A stretch of 64,000 nt of DNA from Bacteroidales bacterium (lineage in GTDB: Bacteria > Bacteroidota > Bacteroidia > Bacteroidales > P3), in the NCBI GenBank assembly GCA_017550405.1, contig JAFZPH010000012.1:1-64000 (forward strand), in the 5' to 3' direction. Shown here piece after piece: positions 62,333-64,000 of the stretch (position 1 is the stretch's first letter; the number at the start of each line of letters is the position of its first letter). The notes below the pieces were generated by a model. It ran no database searches, was not told where the DNA came from, and saw only the letters and a program-made list of their open reading frames with translations. The position numbers and the translations under genes are program-made.

Positions 62333-62424
62333 TGTATCGTTACAGCTTCGTTACAGCTTCGTTACTCGAAATGACAAAGGAAAACGAATGGATAACGAGC
62401 CTGCAAGTTTCCTGTATTGAACGA
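62333..62424 (+). repeat. dispersed repeat, copy 2
   Basis: The stretch has CGTTAC three times (62338, 62350, 62361 approximately), then AAGGAAAACGA, AACGAGCCTG and GTATTGAACGA, in the same order as the minus strand of 23198-23302. The left terminal arm present in copy 1 is missing here, so this copy looks truncated. Confidence 0.68.
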
Positions 62425-62470
62425 CGCTTCCATGGTGTAGGACAACCCGAACAGGTTGGAATGGAGTTTC

Positions 62471-62499
62471 GGTGGAGTTAGGGTGGAGCTAGGGTGGAG
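62471..62499 (+). repeat. 11-bp G-rich tandem repeat
   Basis: GGTGGAG occurs at 62471, 62482 and 62493, exactly 11 bp apart, with TTAG, CTAG and AAAC between or after. One helical turn spacing could suit a protein-binding site, but nothing else supports that. Confidence 0.6.
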
Positions 62500-62785
62500 A
62501 AACGGGCAGGGAGCAGGGAGCATGGGCGAATGGTAGCCCCTTACTTCGACAGAACCACGATGTAAATACCTGATATAAGGGACAAATCTAACATTAGCCG
62601 CCTTATTTCCCCCTCTATACATTGTGCTTTCAATAAAATGTAAACATTTCAACCGTCTTTGAAACAGGATTCCTGCCTTTCGCAAATGTTAAAAAATCTA
62701 CAAACACTAAACTAATTTACAACATTTTACACAATCAAAACATGAGCAGGAACAAAAAAAATCGCTTTTGGAAGAAAAAATTGAC

Positions 62786-62793
62786 TATATTTG
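62786..62793 (+). promoter_or_regulatory. -7 promoter box for the last gene
   Basis: TATATTTG is a perfect TAnnTTTG box. TTTG at 62767-62770 may be the -33 element, with a rather short 15-bp spacing. The leader to ATG 62876 is about 80 nt. Confidence 0.7.
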
Positions 62794-62875
62794 CAACAAT
62801 TTATATATGAGCATGCAGACCCGGCTCCTATAAATGCACAATGAATGCGGGTCTATAACAAAAAACACTCAAACA

Positions 62876-64000
62876 ATGAAAAGGACAATTACACTGTTTC
62901 TCTTTATGGCGGCGGCATTGATACCGCTGGCATTAAGAAGCCAGACGGCAGTAGACACTGTGCCTTACAGTTGCGACTTTGAGAACGCTACCCAGAACGG
63001 GCGTTGGACGTTTGTAAACGGGTCGTGCTACAACTACCTGATCATCGACACCATGGCCAACACCACGCAGAACGGTCACTCCTCAATGTACATTACACAG
63101 CAGTATGTGACCCCACACACGAATTTATACAAGGTGGGGTCATCGACTGCGGGCGACTCGACGTATGTGCAGTCGCGCGTGTTTGCCTACACCTTTTTGT
63201 ATTTCCCCGCAGCGGGTGACTACGATGTGGGGTACTGGTGGCACTGCAAGGGCGAGTCGATCTACGACTTTGGCCGTGTGCTGTTGACACCGTCGTCTTA
63301 TGTATTCACCGCCAGCACCATTGGCTGGGACACGGCAAGCAGTATCCCCGGCGAGATACTGAGTGCCGTGACCACCCCTAGCACCTGCATCTCGCTGAAC
63401 GGCACACAACCCCTGAGCGGCAGCGAAGAGCTGCGTTACCACAGCCAGACGTTCACCGTTGCTGCGGCAGGCACCTACTGCCTGGCCGTGATGTGGATGA
63501 ACGACGGCAACACGGGCGAGAATCCCCCGCTGATGATTGACGATATCCAGATTGTGCCGCATGCTTGCGACTTGCCCGAGGATGTGCGCATTGACCGTCT
63601 GACCGACTCGTCGGCGACGTTGATGTGGGACGGCAACGCACCGCTGTATGAAGTGATGTGGGACACCTGCGGTTCGACCTGGTCGTTCGGCCATATCGAC
63701 ACCGTGTCGACCAACAGCTACACGATGAACGGATTGTATCCCGATGCCGAATACGAGTTTGTTGTAAAAGGTCTCTGCGCTACGTCTACCAGTCTGATGT
63801 CCACCTACCATGTGAAGGTGCCTGACACCACCTGCGGCATGATTTACACATTCCCCTACACTTTCGATCTCGACAGTGCGACATCATACGGTGCAGCCGA
63901 CGTGCCGCCTGTGATTCCCTGCTGGGGACACTTCAACGATGCCCACAGCTCACTCTATATTGGATACCCCTATCTGAACAACAGCGCTGCCCATGCCCAC
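62876..64000 (+). CDS. secreted FN3/jelly-roll protein, 3' end beyond window
   Basis: The frame is open from ATG 62876 to the window edge (375 codons). Signal peptide MKRTITLFLFMAAALIPLAL precedes a MAM/jelly-roll-like domain (residues about 28-225, YSCDFENATQNGRWTFVNG to PPLMIDDIQIVPH). An FN3 domain follows (about 228-318: CDLPEDVRIDRLTDSSATLM, YEFVVKGLCA). A second jelly-roll then begins (YTFPYTFDLDSAT). This layout is typical of T9SS cargo and gliding-bacterium-type surface proteins; the sorting domain would lie past base 64000. Confidence 0.85.
   Translation, partial: MKRTITLFLFMAAALIPLALRSQTAVDTVPYSCDFENATQNGRWTFVNGSCYNYLIIDTMANTTQNGHSSMYITQQYVTPHTNLYKVGSSTAGDSTYVQSRVFAYTFLYFPAAGDYDVGYWWHCKGESIYDFGRVLLTPSSYVFTASTIGWDTASSIPGEILSAVTTPSTCISLNGTQPLSGSEELRYHSQTFTVAAAGTYCLAVMWMNDGNTGENPPLMIDDIQIVPHACDLPEDVRIDRLTDSSATLMWDGNAPLYEVMWDTCGSTWSFGHIDTVSTNSYTMNGLYPDAEYEFVVKGLCATSTSLMSTYHVKVPDTTCGMIYTFPYTFDLDSATSYGAADVPPVIPCWGHFNDAHSSLYIGYPYLNNSAAHAH

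Larger units (their letters stand above)
62153..62875. other. long intergenic region without a credible gene
   Basis: These 720 bp between the divergent pyrE and the last gene contain no convincing reading frame. They hold the second copy of the dispersed repeat (62333-62424), a G-rich tandem repeat (62471-62499), an AT-rich stretch (62570-62760) and the promoter at 62786. A 7-bp stem (AGACCCG with CGGGTCT, 62817-62854) lies in the leader of the last gene. Confidence 0.6.

Overview
The window looks like chromosome of a Bacteroidota (order Bacteroidales) bacterium, probably an uncultured gut or rumen type. Several genes encode secreted proteins with type IX secretion (T9SS) type A C-terminal sorting domains. 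At least twelve genes are preceded by the Bacteroidota -7 box TAnnTTTG, and many products are lipoproteins or outer-membrane beta-barrels. Housekeeping genes (sufB, gap, fabG, xerD, mtgA, pruA, folC, pyrE, hpt) are scattered among surface-protein genes. No T9SS machinery, rRNA, tRNA or CRISPR array was recognised.

Layout. 1-301: 5' part of an IS4-family transposase, cut by the window edge. 609-13091: one giant gene for a 4160-residue BspA-type leucine-rich-repeat T9SS cargo, closed by a strong terminator. 13221-15627: ECF sigma factor, single-pass anti-sigma-like protein and outer-membrane protein, probably one operon. 15680-20747: SpoU methyltransferase, PIN-domain toxin-antitoxin pair, sufB without its usual partners, two DUF4230 proteins and a small helical protein. 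20895-29669: TonB-dependent receptor, then the mtgA-xerD-DUF1232-msrA operon (the last an MsrA/free-Met-R-sulfoxide reductase fusion), then gap, fabG and a BtuF-like binding lipoprotein. 29679-33917: a duplicated outer-membrane barrel plus S41 peptidase lipoprotein cassette. 33995-39443: pruA, a small lipoprotein, a T9SS cargo gene and folC. 39450-47524: outer-membrane barrel, long TPR protein, thioredoxin-fold protein without CxxC, and a stand-alone UmuC-like polymerase. 47657-56058: T9SS PCMD-like protein, Omp85-type barrel, GltS symporter, M28 peptidase fused to a barrel, a very short T9SS cargo and a DUF4353-like protein. 56314-62122: pyrE, SUMF1-like protein, hpt, small lipoprotein and AsmA-like protein, all on the minus strand. 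62876-end: start of another secreted FN3-type protein, cut by the window edge.

Three themes stand out. First, two T9SS cargo genes change base composition abruptly at a domain boundary (near 6830 and near 36965). In both, an AT-rich N-terminal passenger joins a GC-rich C-terminal part, and a third cargo (53451-53957) is little more than a signal peptide and a sorting domain. Together these suggest passenger exchange. Second, several intergenic regions carry hairpins built from short reiterated words. One word, AATTGAG, supplies the stop codon of three unrelated genes in an identical AAT-TGA-G context, and its complement is translated inside folC. Third, a roughly 100-bp dispersed repeat has two diverged copies, near 23.2 kb and 62.3 kb.
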